From the NCBI GenBank assembly GCA_014634225.1, contig BLFN01000513.1, positions 971,995 to 981,994 of the forward strand: a stretch of DNA of 10,000 nt. Reading direction: 5' to 3'. The notes below the pieces were generated by a model that worked only from the letters and a program-made list of their open reading frames with translations, was not told the DNA's origin and ran no database searches. The translations under genes were made by a program, and so were the position numbers. This DNA comes from Acropora yongei (lineage: Eukaryota > Cnidaria > Anthozoa > Scleractinia > Acroporidae). Below, piece by piece: positions 8,504 to 10,000 of this stretch (its first letter is position 1; the number at the start of each line of letters is the position of its first letter).

Positions 8504-8668
8504 TTGCTCTGTGCTTGTATGCGAGCTTTAGTCACCATATTAAATTTAGCAGTTGTCTGCTCAGTTCATCTTTGTGGATCACTACTTTGGTCGCCATAGT
8601 TACAGCCCCCTTGCTCTGTTGATCTTTGTGGATCACTGCTTTCATCACCTATATTACCAATTTAGTGC
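8504..8668 (+). repeat. Three-copy ~54-bp tandem repeat
   Basis: Copies start near 8504, 8557 and 8611 (spacing 53 and 54). Each opens TTGCTCTGT/CTGCTCAGT and contains a CTTT-GTC(G)CCAT or CTTTCATCACC block. The second and third share GATC-flanked ATCTTTGTGGATCACTRCTTT, with only one difference over about 21 bases; the first is more diverged. No protein is implied. Confidence 0.7.
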
Positions 8669-9963
8669 CCAGCCCTTCCCACCCCTCAAATGAACTGGAT
8701 CATGTTAGGTATTGGGTTAGGTAAACCTCTCCACTAAAGTTACTTCAATGTGATGGTGCTGGTTGCTGGCCATTCCCACTCAAAGGGTTGCCATGGAACC
8801 CCCCTAGTGTAACTTAAAATTTGAAAGCATTCCTATGTACAACTTTGATTACTTTTCTTCATCTCAGGCTGATCTATGCCTACAATTCCCTCACATAAGC
8901 AGGTCAAAGCAGATGATCAATGATCCTTGTGGTTTATTCCAAGATGCCTGTGTAGATTCAAGCACTCTTAGCAGTATCCTAACAATACCTGGAAATGTTA
9001 CCTTTAGCAGGAATGTTACCCTTACTCTGGTAATAGCATTTGATGACAATATCTCTGGCATCTTATTTGTCTCAACTGTCGTTGCATGGATTTAACTGTT
9101 GCCTAAGTGTTGGAAAACCATTGGGTACCAATATTTGAGTCTGTTCTGAAATTGTTGAAAATGTTGGAAAGCTCATGAATTATTTCCATGGCCTACTGGA
9201 GAGGTTGAGAAAAGTTGAGAGAGGACATTCCAGGTCACTGAAAACAGTGAGGAAGAAACCAATAATTATTATTATTTTTGGTACTTCAGACTATCTTATT
9301 GACTATTATTCTTTCTTAATGAGCCTTTATCTCATAATCCTCTCTCTTCTTGTCTTTTACTACATCTCTTCACCTTAATCTCAGTTTGGATCTGCATAGT
9401 GCAGTATAGAGGCCACTTCATTCCAGTAACTGTCAACACCTCATCTTCATTATAAACATTACCATAATAACTATTATAATAACAATATTACTAGCACTTT
9501 GCCGTCAGATTGCCCAACAGAGAAATCCAACTGCGTCTTTGTATAAACTATACTTTTGTAAGCTCTAGATGTATATTGTGAAGCAAGGCGGTCTATTGTC
9601 TCTTGTTGTTGACTGCAAATTCTGAACATTGCATGTGCTGTTGCCTTTCAGAATTATAATTATTTTGCTGATGTGTACTTTGATCTGGGGCAGCAATTGT
9701 TACCTAATCCTTTAGTTTTGGATTTCAGGCCACCTGCTCTTAAACCATTTGTGGATTTGGGTTTGCGCTTTTGATCAGCCCCATTGTGATTTTTTCTTAT
9801 TGATGCAATCTCAATGTCCTTACAGTTAAATTTTTTCTTCAGTTGTCCCAAGACCTGTTTCTTTAATCTAACCCTCAATTGTTATTTCTTAAGAGAACAA
9901 CTGGACTAGCTACCAGTAAGCATCTCATTCAATTTCATTGCCAGATTTCACAAGATATTGTCC
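8669..9963. other. Unassigned non-coding stretch
   Basis: No recognisable gene or transposon. Minor features: GGAATGTTACC/GGAAATGTTACC duplicated at about 8991-9020, an ATTATTATTATT run near 9264-9278 and an AT-only patch near 9463-9492. Plus-strand frames at 8835-9095 and 9175-9378 have no recognisable motif. Confidence 0.45.
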
Positions 9964-10000
9964 TAGGCCCGGTTGTTCAAAAGCCGATTAACGCTAATCC
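9964..10000 (+). repeat. Start of an interspersed repeat, cut by the window edge
   Basis: The last 37 bases begin TAGGCCCGGTTGTTCAAAAG and go on with CCGATTAACGCTAATCC. I recall sequence starting GGCCCGGTTGTTC with this kind of TTAACGCTAATCC motif as the end of a very common cnidarian repeat, possibly a MITE. The recognition is from memory and only the first bases are present, so neither the family nor the far end can be checked here. Confidence 0.5.

Noticed and set aside
8835..9095. Plus-strand frame of 86 codons with a hydrophobic end
   Set aside because: No motif, no splice or promoter support, and composition like the surrounding non-coding DNA.

Overview
The window looks like AT-rich, non-coding sequence from an animal genome, most likely an anthozoan cnidarian (coral or sea anemone). 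There are no bacterial operons, ribosome binding sites or long intact reading frames. What can be identified is degraded eukaryotic transposable elements, a tRNA-like repeat with internal Pol III boxes, and diverged tandem repeats. The anthozoan assignment rests on my recollection of three sequences as common in coral and anemone assemblies: the tRNA-like repeat near 2.1 kb, the repeat entering at the right edge, and the style of the gag and LINE remnants. It is an inference, not a search result. I see no convincing host protein-coding gene.

Layout. Positions 138-1005 hold a two-unit copy of a diverged repeat, interrupted at about 503-788 by a short fragment that looks like the 3' end of a LINE (AATAAA followed by a TATTGTG-type tail). 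Positions 1006-2040 are unassigned. A tRNA-like repeat lies on the minus strand at about 2041-2300; its core is exactly 73 nt and folds as a degenerate cloverleaf. Positions 2861-4310 hold at least six diverged units of the repeat seen at the left edge; the last two units are the closest match to the left copy. Positions 4573-5262 carry the N-terminal DNA-binding half of a pogo/CENP-B-like transposase with a plausible 170-nt intron and no catalytic domain. Running back to back with it on the minus strand, 5340-6894 is a broken gag-like gene of the BEL/Pao type (alanine/glutamate-rich coiled coil, then a DUF1759-like region). Positions 7290-8110 are a broken LINE reverse transcriptase (CR1/L2-like) whose catalytic YADD has become YVVD. 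Positions 8504-8668 hold a three-copy repeat of about 54 bp. The remainder is unassigned, except that the last 37 bases begin another interspersed repeat cut off by the window edge.

None of the protein-coding remnants appears able to make a working enzyme: each carries stops, frameshifts, a missing domain or a lost catalytic residue. The window is best read as intergenic or intronic DNA built by successive insertions, with the nested and inverted arrangement recording their order. I did not find a convincing new biological system. The most unusual items are the tRNA-like core followed directly by a T5 run, the about 200-bp tandem family with its partial duplicate 3.6 kb away, and the intron-containing DNA-binding-only pogo remnant with an acidic tail.
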